Assembly: GCF_900197575.1 (NCBI RefSeq)
Contig: NZ_FZLN01000001.1
Coordinates: 1,054,001 to 1,118,000 of the forward strand
DNA from: Acinetobacter apis
Lineage (GTDB): Bacteria > Pseudomonadota > Gammaproteobacteria > Pseudomonadales > Moraxellaceae
Direction of reading: 5' to 3'
DNA length: 64,000 nt
Shown: positions 21,656 to 33,138 of the stretch, piece by piece
Layout of the letters: each line of letters begins with the position of its first letter
How positions within the stretch are numbered: the first letter of the stretch is position 1
Notes under the pieces: generated by a model
What the model saw: only the letters and a program-made list of their open reading frames with translations
Databases searched by the model: none
Told to the model about the DNA's origin: nothing
Position numbers and translations under genes: made by a program

Positions 21656-22073
21656 AGTATGTTTATTATAGTAACTTTATGATGAGTGTCAAAATTTTAT
21701 TGCTTAAAATCTAAGTTTACCCCAGCTCAACACAAAATAAATAACAATTAAGTACCTGATTTTTATTTATAAAATTTAATATATTTTTCATTTTATTTTT
21801 CATGATGGTGAACTGAAATTGTAATATAGCTTCGTTACAATCAGATCAGATATTTTACAAATGAATAAAATACAGTTGCAACATGAATGAATTTTAGACA
21901 CATTCTCATCATGTCAAAATTAATTCATCAATTTCAAACGAAAACATGTCACTGAGCACCTACTATGGTTTAGACTAAAGATTAGATCTTCTATATACAA
22001 TTCGCAGTATGATAGAGTTTGTTATACACATGAGCTAAACAGTTCACCTTTTAATCCGCAATCAGTGACGACA
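21656..22073. other. Divergent promoter region between the riboswitch and aroG
   Basis: This stretch carries the promoter for the riboswitch transcript on the - strand and the aroG promoter on the + strand. It is AT-rich. I found no open frame, no clear aromatic-regulator operator and no leader peptide with aromatic codons. Confidence 0.4.
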
Positions 22074-23165
22074 ATGAATAATTCACACACTAATACAACG
22101 ACCTCTAATGATATTGACGATGTCAATATCAGCAGTATGCAACCACTTATTACGCCAGCTCAACTCAAAGCGGAACTGCCTTTATCAGCGCAAGCATATC
22201 AAACTGTACTTAAAGGCCGTGAAAGTGTGCGTAAAATTTTAGATGGTGAAGACAAACGCCTATTTGTTGTGATTGGCCCATGTTCCATTCATGACCCAAA
22301 AGCCGCACATGAATATGCAGACCGTTTAAAAGCATTAAGCGAAAAAGTGCAAGATACATTGTATATTGTCATGCGTGTTTATTTTGAAAAACCAAGAACA
22401 ACAGTAGGTTGGAAAGGTTTAATTAATGACCCTGATATGGATGACTCATTTGATATTGAAAAGGGTCTACGCATTGGACGTCAATTGCTTTTAAGCTTAA
22501 ATGAAAAAGGCTTGCCTTGTGCCACAGAAGCCCTCGATCCAAACTCGCCACAATATTTACAAGATTTAATTTCTTGGTCTGCAATTGGTGCGCGTACCAC
22601 AGAAAGCCAAACTCACCGTGAAATGTCATCAGGCTTATCATCCCCTGTTGGCTTTAAAAATGGTACAGATGGTGGTTTTTCAGTTGCCATCAATGCCATG
22701 CAAGCTGTGCAACATGGGCATAACTTTTTAGGTTTAAATAACGAAGGTCAAGTGTCTATTATCCGTACCCGTGGTAACCAATATGGGCATGTGGTATTAC
22801 GTGGTGGTAATGGAAAACCGAATTATGATGCAACGTCTGTTGCTCAAGCAGAAGATGCATTGATCAAAGCAAAAGTAAGCCAAAATATCATGGTAGATGC
22901 AAGCCATGCCAACTCAAACAAAGACCCATACTTACAACCATTGGTCTTAAAAAATGTAACTGAGCAAATTTTAAATGGCAATAAATCCATTGTTGGTTTA
23001 ATGGTTGAGAGTCATTTGAAAGGCGGTCGACAAAACATTCCTGAAAACCTGTGTGATTTAGAATATGGTCAATCAGTTACTGATGGCTGTATTGATTGGG
23101 AAACCACAGAAAACGTGTTGCTTGAAATGCATGAAGCACTAAAAGATGTATTACCGCATCGTTAA
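22074..23165 (+). CDS. aroG: 3-deoxy-7-phosphoheptulonate (DAHP) synthase, class I
   Basis: This 363-residue enzyme condenses phosphoenolpyruvate with erythrose-4-phosphate, the first step of aromatic amino acid synthesis. The family motifs VVIGPCSIHDPKAA, RVYFEKPRTTVGWKGL, GARTTESQTHREM and VDASHANSNKD are all present. A GTG at 22065 is in frame; ATG 22074 is preferred although neither has a clear ribosome binding site. Whether it is the Phe-, Tyr- or Trp-sensitive type cannot be settled by reading alone. Confidence 0.95.
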   Translation: MNNSHTNTTTSNDIDDVNISSMQPLITPAQLKAELPLSAQAYQTVLKGRESVRKILDGEDKRLFVVIGPCSIHDPKAAHEYADRLKALSEKVQDTLYIVMRVYFEKPRTTVGWKGLINDPDMDDSFDIEKGLRIGRQLLLSLNEKGLPCATEALDPNSPQYLQDLISWSAIGARTTESQTHREMSSGLSSPVGFKNGTDGGFSVAINAMQAVQHGHNFLGLNNEGQVSIIRTRGNQYGHVVLRGGNGKPNYDATSVAQAEDALIKAKVSQNIMVDASHANSNKDPYLQPLVLKNVTEQILNGNKSIVGLMVESHLKGGRQNIPENLCDLEYGQSVTDGCIDWETTENVLLEMHEALKDVLPHR

Positions 23166-23175
23166 TTTTATAACT

Positions 23176-23200
23176 CGCCATCGTTGATGGCGTTTTTTTT
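23176..23200 (+). terminator. Intrinsic terminator after aroG
   Basis: Stem CGCCATC pairs with GATGGCG around GTT and is followed by eight T residues. It begins 11 bases after the aroG stop codon. Confidence 0.93.
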
Positions 23201-23213
23201 ATGACTCAATAAT

Positions 23214-23735
23214 ATGAATTTAGAACAAGTACTGAGCCAAACGCCTCATTTTCAATATATCCATGAGCGACTATTTACATCAGGGCAACCAAGTGCCATC
23301 CAATTACAACACATTAAAGAATATGGTATCAGCACTGTTATTAACATTGCACTAAGTACCTCGCCTGACCACTTAGCACATGAAGATCAAATTTGTTTAG
23401 ACTTGGGGTTAAATTATATTCAACTGCCTATCCTTTGGGATATGCCAAACCCAGAACAAGCTATTTTTGCATTAGATACAATTAATTTTTTAGTCCAAGA
23501 ACAATTGGTATGGATTCACTGTTCAGATAACTACCGTGTAAGTGTACTCATGTACTTATACCGAAAGTTTTATATGAACATTGAACAAGATATTGCCCAT
23601 GAACAACTTGAACAAGTGTGGCAACCCAATGACACATGGACAGGACTCATGCACAGCGTTGCTTTGCAGCTTCAAGGCCGTAAAGCAACACATGAATTAC
23701 AACAGTCCATGATCCAACATAACGACTCATATTAA
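23214..23735 (+). CDS. Protein-tyrosine-phosphatase-like protein with shortened P-loop
   Basis: This 173-residue protein resembles the dual-specificity phosphatase-like family. The N-terminal half (RLFTSGQPSAIQL) and the sheet segment TVINIALSTSP fit DUF442-type phosphatases. The putative loop HCSDNYRVS has Cys and Arg separated by four residues instead of the usual five. Catalysis is therefore uncertain, although I recall related HCxxNxR proteins. The gene starts 14 bases after the aroG terminator and overlaps the end of ispF by 4 bases on the other strand. Confidence 0.7.
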   Translation: MNLEQVLSQTPHFQYIHERLFTSGQPSAIQLQHIKEYGISTVINIALSTSPDHLAHEDQICLDLGLNYIQLPILWDMPNPEQAIFALDTINFLVQEQLVWIHCSDNYRVSVLMYLYRKFYMNIEQDIAHEQLEQVWQPNDTWTGLMHSVALQLQGRKATHELQQSMIQHNDSY

Positions 23736-24217
23736 TCTTGATAAATTAACACGCTTGCTGTTGCCAAGATCCCCTCTTGGCGACCTGTAAAACCAAGTTT
23801 CTCTGTGGTGGTCGCTTTTACGCTAATGTCTGCCACATCAACATTTAAAACAGCAGCAATACTCTCTCGCATAGCAAGATTATGCTTAGCAAGCTTAGGC
23901 TGTTCACATGCTACAGTAATATCTGCATTCACCAGTTGATAACCACGTGCTTGAATTAATGCATAGACGTTTTGCAATAGCACACGACTATCTGCACCTT
24001 TGTAAGCAGGATCTGTATCAGGAAAATGCTGTCCAATATCACCCAGTGCCAATGCACCTAGCAAAGCATCACTTAATGCATGTAGTACCACGTCACCATC
24101 TGAATGGGCTTTTAAGCCTTGATGATGTGGAATCTGAATACCTGCTAGGGTAACAAATTCACCTGCTTCAAATGCATGAACATCCAAGCCTTGACCAATT
24201 CTATATTTTGCAACCAA
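23732..24217 (-). CDS. ispF: 2-C-methyl-D-erythritol 2,4-cyclodiphosphate synthase
   Basis: This 161-residue enzyme makes the cyclic diphosphate in the MEP isoprenoid pathway. Metal ligands Asp12, His14 and His46 are in place, and the C-terminal segment KATTTEKLGFTGR is diagnostic. The length is normal. It is separated from ispD by a convergent gene at 24313-24957, so the two are not in one operon here. Confidence 0.96.
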   Translation of the reverse strand: MVAKYRIGQGLDVHAFEAGEFVTLAGIQIPHHQGLKAHSDGDVVLHALSDALLGALALGDIGQHFPDTDPAYKGADSRVLLQNVYALIQARGYQLVNADITVACEQPKLAKHNLAMRESIAAVLNVDVADISVKATTTEKLGFTGRQEGILATASVLIYQD

Positions 24218-24312
24218 TGTAAAACTTCCTTAGAAATAAAATGATTCTTGTACTTTTGATAGAGGTTTCGCTATATTAGCATCAGCATCACATTATCAAA
24301 GTATAAGCGATC

Positions 24313-24957
24313 ATGTTGTCTCTTTTGTATTCTCAATTTAAAAAACCTTTTTATATTTTGCTAATCAATATGCTATTTATGTCGATTGCGCAAGCCAGTC
24401 TGCTATGCCAGCCTAAAGCATTTAGCAAGAAGAACCATGCTCTCGTCTGTAAAAATAGCTTTAATATAGAGCGTGCTACTTTTTCTCAGGTCTTTAACAA
24501 TGTTGTATTAATGACCAATGCCCCACTCACGGTATTGCAAGCCACTCAGCACATGTGGCAAGAGCGCATTTATGCTTGTAAAAATAAAGCTTGCGTCCAA
24601 CAAGAGTTTAATTTAAGAACCGATGAGCTCAATGCATTAGCTTCGTTAAATCAAAGTTTAACCAAGCATTTTATTAAATATAAACAAGGTGTGGTTGCCA
24701 AACCACATACATTGATTCAAATTCATCAGTTAGACAAAAATAAAATTAAAATTGAAGGCGTGGCTTATCAAAACCTGAACCAGCATGCAGGACATCATAC
24801 ATTTTTGGCATACAGTCCAAGTGGTCAGCAAATTGAAATTCTAAATAACGAAGATAACTGTAAATATCGTTTTCAAATTGAAAAAGCCATACTCAGCATT
24901 GCTTCTGAACAAAAGCAATGCCAACAATTTGCAGGAATATACCGTTTATATGATTGA
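24313..24957 (+). CDS. Secreted cysteine-containing protein with an LprI-like motif
   Basis: This 214-residue protein has a signal peptide with cleavage near IAQASL at about residue 28. Residues about 80-110 contain a tryptophan, then CKNKAC, then an FNLRTDEL segment. This is the pattern of the DUF1311/LprI N-terminal domain, found in some periplasmic lysozyme-inhibitor-like proteins. Two further cysteines lie near the C-terminus. The family match is weak and function is unknown. Its 3' end overlaps the end of ispD by 12 bases. Confidence 0.6.
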   Translation: MLSLLYSQFKKPFYILLINMLFMSIAQASLLCQPKAFSKKNHALVCKNSFNIERATFSQVFNNVVLMTNAPLTVLQATQHMWQERIYACKNKACVQQEFNLRTDELNALASLNQSLTKHFIKYKQGVVAKPHTLIQIHQLDKNKIKIEGVAYQNLNQHAGHHTFLAYSPSGQQIEILNNEDNCKYRFQIEKAILSIASEQKQCQQFAGIYRLYD

Positions 24958-25689
24958 TGCTGCATCGTCTTGGGTGTTTAAACGCGCAGTGAGTACCAAA
25001 TGTGCAAAGTTTAAATCTTCAGGATAAGTAATTTTAATATTGTCTGAACGGCCTGTAACCACATGTACACTGTGTCCTGCAAATTCAAGCGCACTCGCTT
25101 CATCAGTAATCTCAGCGCCTGATGCCAAAGCTGCCTCTAATGCAGCCACCAATTGACCAATTTGTGCAACTTGCGGGGTTTGTGCTTGCCATAATTGGCG
25201 ACGATCGACCGTTTGTTCAATCACATGCTCGGATACACGCTTTAACGTGTCACGCACAGGAATGGCCAAAATAGCTGCAGACTGCTGTACAAGAGCTGTT
25301 TCGACTAAATTGAATAAACAAGCCTCACTGACACATGGTCGTGCTGCATCGTGTACCAACACCCAATCATCATCATCTGCCATGCCTTTTAAAACATAAA
25401 GTGCATTTAACACCGAGTGCACACGCTCTTGCCCACCTTCGCAAAAAAACAACTGTTTTTGATGCTGAAATTTAATGCGGTGGATAGCATGGTCATTGGC
25501 ATGAATTGCCAACACACAACCTGCTAATGGCAATTGAAATAATGCATTCACACTATGTTCAATCACTGTTTGATGTTGAATGATCTGATATTGTTTCAAT
25601 TCTGTAGGAGAAAACCGACGTCCTGAACCTGCTGCTGGCATCACAGCCCAAATCTTATGGGAGGTTTGAACCTTCTTCTTCTTCTTCAT
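24946..25689 (-). CDS. ispD: 2-C-methyl-D-erythritol 4-phosphate cytidylyltransferase
   Basis: This 247-residue enzyme forms CDP-methylerythritol in the MEP pathway. The nucleotide-binding segment PAAGSGRR is at residues 18-25, followed by VLVHDAARPCV and DEASALE. The N-terminus MKKKKK is encoded by a (GAA)5 tract that also encodes the C-terminus of FtsB in another frame. The genes overlap by 35 bases. No later Met precedes the active core except Met17, so the start at 25689 is likely. It is the last gene of the pyrG-kdsA-eno-ftsB-ispD unit. Confidence 0.95.
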   Translation of the reverse strand: MKKKKKVQTSHKIWAVMPAAGSGRRFSPTELKQYQIIQHQTVIEHSVNALFQLPLAGCVLAIHANDHAIHRIKFQHQKQLFFCEGGQERVHSVLNALYVLKGMADDDDWVLVHDAARPCVSEACLFNLVETALVQQSAAILAIPVRDTLKRVSEHVIEQTVDRRQLWQAQTPQVAQIGQLVAALEAALASGAEITDEASALEFAGHSVHVVTGRSDNIKITYPEDLNFAHLVLTARLNTQDDAASII

Positions 25690-26053
25690 ATTTACCGTCT
25701 GTGCTGCCTGTTGGGATGTTGCTTTCTTTAAACTGTGCAGGCGTAAGCGTGCTCATTTGAATAAATGTTTCATTGGGCTTAATTAAGCCTAAATCTAAAC
25801 GGGCATGTTCTTCAACTGCTTCTGCGCCATTTTTTAAATCATAGACTTCTGCGCCTAAAATTCGGTTTCTTTCTTTTAAATCTCGATTACTGTCTGATTG
25901 TTGTTGTATTTGTTGCATCAGTCTTAGATGATCATAATAACCACCTTCTCCAAACCAGTACATATACTGAAAGCCTGCTATCAAAATGATAGCAAGCCCC
26001 AATATGAGTCGACTTGAAAAAGAGTCAAATGTCTCTTTAAAATAAGTCACCAT
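25655..26053 (-). CDS. ftsB: Cell division protein FtsB
   Basis: This 132-residue bitopic protein links FtsL and FtsQ in the divisome. A membrane span lies at about residues 16-34. A coiled coil with QIQQQSDSNRDLKERNRIL follows, then the EEHARLDLGLIKPNETF segment typical of FtsB. The C-terminal tail, ending in five glutamates, is encoded by the trinucleotide tract shared with ispD. It follows eno by 4 bases. The protein is somewhat longer than E. coli FtsB because of this tail. Confidence 0.9.
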   Translation of the reverse strand: MVTYFKETFDSFSSRLILGLAIILIAGFQYMYWFGEGGYYDHLRLMQQIQQQSDSNRDLKERNRILGAEVYDLKNGAEAVEEHARLDLGLIKPNETFIQMSTLTPAQFKESNIPTGSTDGKYEEEEEGSNLP

Positions 26054-26057
26054 GAAT

Positions 26058-27362
<1,305 letters not shown>

Positions 27363-27387
27363 TTATTATGCTAATGCAGTCTGTGCA

Positions 27388-28257
<870 letters not shown>

Positions 28258-28268
28258 CTAAAATATCA

Positions 28269-29972
<1,704 letters not shown>

Positions 29973-30069
29973 CTAGAAAGCAAAGTCATTCCGCATGTAT
30001 TCACACAACAACTAACAGTTGTATATTTTATCACCAAATTAATTTAATTTGAATGTGACAATGCCATAT

Positions 30070-30096
30070 TTGCAAGTGCTATTTTGCTGTTATACT
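30070..30096 (+). promoter_or_regulatory. Possible sigma-70 promoter of the lipoprotein gene
   Basis: TTGCAA at 30070-30075 and TATACT at 30091-30096 resemble -35 and -10 boxes with a short 15-base spacer. The lipoprotein ATG lies 34 bases after the -10. The spacer is below the optimum, so this is tentative. Confidence 0.4.
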
Positions 30097-30129
30097 GCAT
30101 CTGTCATCCATTCAATTAACTTGTATAAT

Positions 30130-30630
30130 ATGAACAAAAAGCTTTTTATATGTAGTGCCATCATGATTGGCTTGATCGTTACTGCATGCTCGAAAAAAGA
30201 AGAACAACCAAACAATAATCAAGCTAGCGAGCAAACGCCTACACAACAACCTGCATCTGAGCAATTTCATTCACTGAGTAAAGCAGAAGCATCTGCGGTG
30301 ATGGCTGAAGGTTCAGCAACGGCTTCAACACCTGCATCTGAACCACACGCAAAGCATCATAAAGACCATAAAAACGCTGAGGAGACAAAAACAGCTCAAG
30401 CATTGCCTGATGAACATCGAGAAACAACACATACTACTACGACAATTCATCGCGAATATAAAGAACCAACCGCTCAAGCTGATAAACCTGCGGTTCAGCC
30501 GGTTAAAGCACAAACTGCATCTACTGATGCAAAACCGAAATACAGTGGTGAAGGTAAATCATCTAAAGCCAATTTAACAGAAGATGATGCTGTTGAAGCA
30601 GCAATGTCTGCAGCGAAGCCTGCGCTATAA
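30130..30630 (+). CDS. Low-complexity lipoprotein
   Basis: This 166-residue protein begins MNKKLFICSAIMIGLIVTAC, a lipoprotein signal with Cys20 as the lipidation site. The rest is rich in Ala, Thr, Pro, Glu, Lys and His, with no predicted globular core, so it is probably a flexible surface or periplasmic lipoprotein. An upstream in-frame start at 30049 would bury the signal and is rejected. It is transcribed divergently from pyrG. No family recognised. Confidence 0.75.
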   Translation: MNKKLFICSAIMIGLIVTACSKKEEQPNNNQASEQTPTQQPASEQFHSLSKAEASAVMAEGSATASTPASEPHAKHHKDHKNAEETKTAQALPDEHRETTHTTTTIHREYKEPTAQADKPAVQPVKAQTASTDAKPKYSGEGKSSKANLTEDDAVEAAMSAAKPAL

Positions 30631-30655
30631 CATCTCTATACATTCAGGTCACCAA

Positions 30656-30685
30656 TCAAACATCATTCACTTAAATGATGTTTGA
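30656..30685. terminator. Hairpin between convergent genes
   Basis: A perfect 12-base stem (TCAAACATCATT with its complement) encloses a six-base loop. It lies between the lipoprotein (+) and the MocR gene (-). Neither side has a full T-run, so it is a likely but not strong terminator. Confidence 0.55.
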
Positions 30686-30696
30686 CCTGAGTGTTT

Positions 30697-32106
30697 TCAT
30701 GATACTGAATTCCACTCTTTAATTATTTTTGAAATGAATTCAAATATTTGACTATATCTATCATTCCATTCATAAGAACAGTTTACGCGAAAATGCGACT
30801 GTTTAGCGGTATGCTTTTGAAATAATATGCTTGGTGTAATCACAATGTCATGCATTAACAACGTTTCATAAAGCGCGGTACTGTCAATATGCTTTGGCAA
30901 TTCAATCCATAAAAAATAGCCACTTGAATAATAAAAAATATGACAGCTTTCGGGCAAGATGGCTTTAATGTTCTGATAGAAGCTTTGCTTACGCTTTGCC
31001 AATTGGCTACGTATTTGCCGTAAGTGTTTTTCATAATGCAAAGTTGCGGTAAATTCTGCCAATGCATATTGCAACATTGGATTAACCGACAACGAGCTCA
31101 TTAATTGCTGGTGCTGAATTTTGTCAGAAAACTGCCCTGCACGTACCCAACCAATTCGAGCCCCTGCTCCCAATACTTTTGAAAACGACGAACAATGTAA
31201 TACCCACTGATCTTGATCATAATATTGTACAGGCAATGGCTTTTCTAAACCAAAATACAGCTCTTGATAGACATCATCTTCAACCAAATATACTTGATAT
31301 GTTGCCAATAACTGAGCAATCTTTGCCTTTACCGTTTGACTGACTGTAAAACCAATCGGATTATGGCTGTTTAACATTAACCAACACACTTTAATCGGAT
31401 ATTTTTTTAAAGCTGCCTCAAATGCATCAAGATTGATCTCATGGTCTGAAGGGAACGTAATCACTTTTAAACCAAACTTCTCAGCCAACTGCCATGCACC
31501 ATAAAACACAGTAGACTGTAATAAAATATAATCTCCTGGTGTGGTCAGCACCTGTAATGACAAATTTAATGCATCTAAAGCCCCTGAAGTAATCACAATA
31601 TCATCCGCCTGCGTTGGAATGCCTTGCAGGGTATATTTATGGGCAATAAATTGTCTTAATGTGGCGTTACCCGGTGGCATAGCATCACCACTATAGTAGC
31701 TCTTTCGGTATTTTGCATTTCTTGCAATGGTATTCATTAAGCGGGAATTGCCCAAAACATCGGGATCAGGAAAGGCAGAACCAAGTGATGCATGTGTATA
31801 TTGGGTTAATGCTTTTAAATACTGAAATACGCGAGAGTTCACTTGTACTTTTGAAGTGACTTCAACAGCCTGTACATCGGTCTGCTTTGCCATTGATGCT
31901 TGTGCTGCCACGAAAAAGCCTGATTTTTCTTTGGCATAGACTAGTCCCAATGCTTCCAATCTTTGGTAAGCTGAAAAAATGGTAACCACACTAAAGCCTG
32001 TTTGTTGTGCATACGCACGTAAAGACGGCAACTTGGTATGTGACTGCAATGTGCCATTTTCAATCAATACCGCAATATTGTGTACAACCTGTTCAGACTT
32101 TAACAT
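30697..32106 (-). CDS. MocR-type transcriptional regulator (GntR helix-turn-helix fused to aminotransferase fold)
   Basis: This 469-residue protein has an N-terminal GntR-type winged helix at about residues 1-70, with KLPSLRAYAQQTGFSVVTI. A linker follows, then a fold-type I aminotransferase domain with the PLP lysine in SSFSKVLGAGARIGW. MocR proteins sense PLP or an amino-acid derivative and control vitamin B6, GABA, taurine or similar genes. No pdx or gab gene is adjacent, so the target is unknown. The divergent neighbour is the 49-residue membrane protein at 32324. Confidence 0.88.
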   Translation of the reverse strand: MLKSEQVVHNIAVLIENGTLQSHTKLPSLRAYAQQTGFSVVTIFSAYQRLEALGLVYAKEKSGFFVAAQASMAKQTDVQAVEVTSKVQVNSRVFQYLKALTQYTHASLGSAFPDPDVLGNSRLMNTIARNAKYRKSYYSGDAMPPGNATLRQFIAHKYTLQGIPTQADDIVITSGALDALNLSLQVLTTPGDYILLQSTVFYGAWQLAEKFGLKVITFPSDHEINLDAFEAALKKYPIKVCWLMLNSHNPIGFTVSQTVKAKIAQLLATYQVYLVEDDVYQELYFGLEKPLPVQYYDQDQWVLHCSSFSKVLGAGARIGWVRAGQFSDKIQHQQLMSSLSVNPMLQYALAEFTATLHYEKHLRQIRSQLAKRKQSFYQNIKAILPESCHIFYYSSGYFLWIELPKHIDSTALYETLLMHDIVITPSILFQKHTAKQSHFRVNCSYEWNDRYSQIFEFISKIIKEWNSVS

Positions 32107-32323
32107 GGTTTATTGGTCTCAAAATGCGCATTCTTTTATCGGCTTAGCTTGTCATATCTCACACCATACAGATTACAGCACAGCATGAAATATACTTCAG
32201 TTGTTGTTGATTCCATTTCAATGAAGTCTGTTATTATATTTTTACATTCATCTGTTTCTATTTAAATGCATCACATTATCTCATAATTTAGCCAAGAACA
32301 GGCTCATGTTTAAGGAGATGACA

Positions 32324-32473
32324 ATGGATGATAATAAACCTAAAGCACCTAAATATGCTGACAGCACCATTTCAGAAAAAGCATTTAAACGTGCCATCAT
32401 ATGGTTTACTTTATATACTTTATTGTTTTGTTTAGGTGTTTATGTCGCAGTGGCGGCAGATATGGCGCGTTAA
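32324..32473 (+). CDS. Small single-span membrane protein (49 residues)
   Basis: ATG 32324 is preceded by AAGGAG at 32312-32317 with a six-base spacer, an excellent ribosome binding site. The protein starts with a charged segment (MDDNKPKAPKYADST). A hydrophobic span follows at about residues 24-46 (AIIWFTLYTLLFCLGVYVAV) and it ends in DMAR. A strong terminator follows 17 bases after the stop codon, which marks it as a stand-alone gene. I do not recognise a family; function unknown. Confidence 0.75.
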   Translation: MDDNKPKAPKYADSTISEKAFKRAIIWFTLYTLLFCLGVYVAVAADMAR

Positions 32474-32489
32474 CCCCTGCCATAAAACA

Positions 32490-32520
32490 AATACAGCGCA
32501 CTGCGCTGTATTGTTATTTT
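32490..32520 (+). terminator. Intrinsic terminator after the 49-residue gene
   Basis: Arms AATACAGCG and CGCTGTATT pair around CACTG, followed by GTTATTTTT. It lies between this gene and the convergent Lrp-type gene and may serve both. Confidence 0.85.
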
Positions 32521-32526
32521 TGACAC

Positions 32527-33012
32527 TTACTTTTTGGCAGTGAGTTTAAGCTCCCAACTTTCTTTAACCACTTGCATGACAGGATAACTTCTAGTTTCTT
32601 TGACACCCGGGAGTTTCCATAAAATAAGCCCCGATAAACGGCGAAAATCTTCCATATTTTTGCTGCGTAATTTAATTAAAAAATCAAAACCACCACTTGT
32701 CATATGACATTCTGTAATTTCAGGCAATTCTTGGACTGCTTCAGCGAACTCATCAAGCACTTGTGATGAGGTTTTATCGAGTACCACTTCAACAAAAACT
32801 AAGAAGCCGGCATCAAGTTTCTCAGGGTTTAATTTGGTGTGATAACTCAAGATATATTTCTCGGCAACCAAGCGTTGCACACGTGCCAAAACTGCTGTTG
32901 GAGAGAGGCTTACCATTTCAGCCAATTTAGCATTGGATATCCGTCCATCTTTCTGTAATAAATCCAATATTTTCAGATCAATACGATCAGGCTGAAAATT
33001 TCCTTCGGGCAT
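32527..33012 (-). CDS. Lrp/AsnC-family regulator, probable putA activator
   Basis: This 161-residue protein has an N-terminal helix-turn-helix (DGRISNAKLAEMVSLSPTAV, about residues 20-45) and a C-terminal RAM ligand-binding domain. It is transcribed divergently from putA with 126 bases between the start codons. That arrangement, plus the lack of a DNA-binding domain in this PutA, matches PutR/BkdR-type proline-responsive activators. The role is inferred from context. Confidence 0.88.
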   Translation of the reverse strand: MPEGNFQPDRIDLKILDLLQKDGRISNAKLAEMVSLSPTAVLARVQRLVAEKYILSYHTKLNPEKLDAGFLVFVEVVLDKTSSQVLDEFAEAVQELPEITECHMTSGGFDFLIKLRSKNMEDFRRLSGLILWKLPGVKETRSYPVMQVVKESWELKLTAKK

Positions 33013-33138
33013 AGCATAATTCTCTAAAAAAGGGGCAAATTATGGTGAGATATTCGGTAATAATTTTGCAATGATTAACAACATTAAGCAACGTAAAAAA
33101 CTGCTAAGTTTGTCACACGCGTATTAGGACGTCATGGT

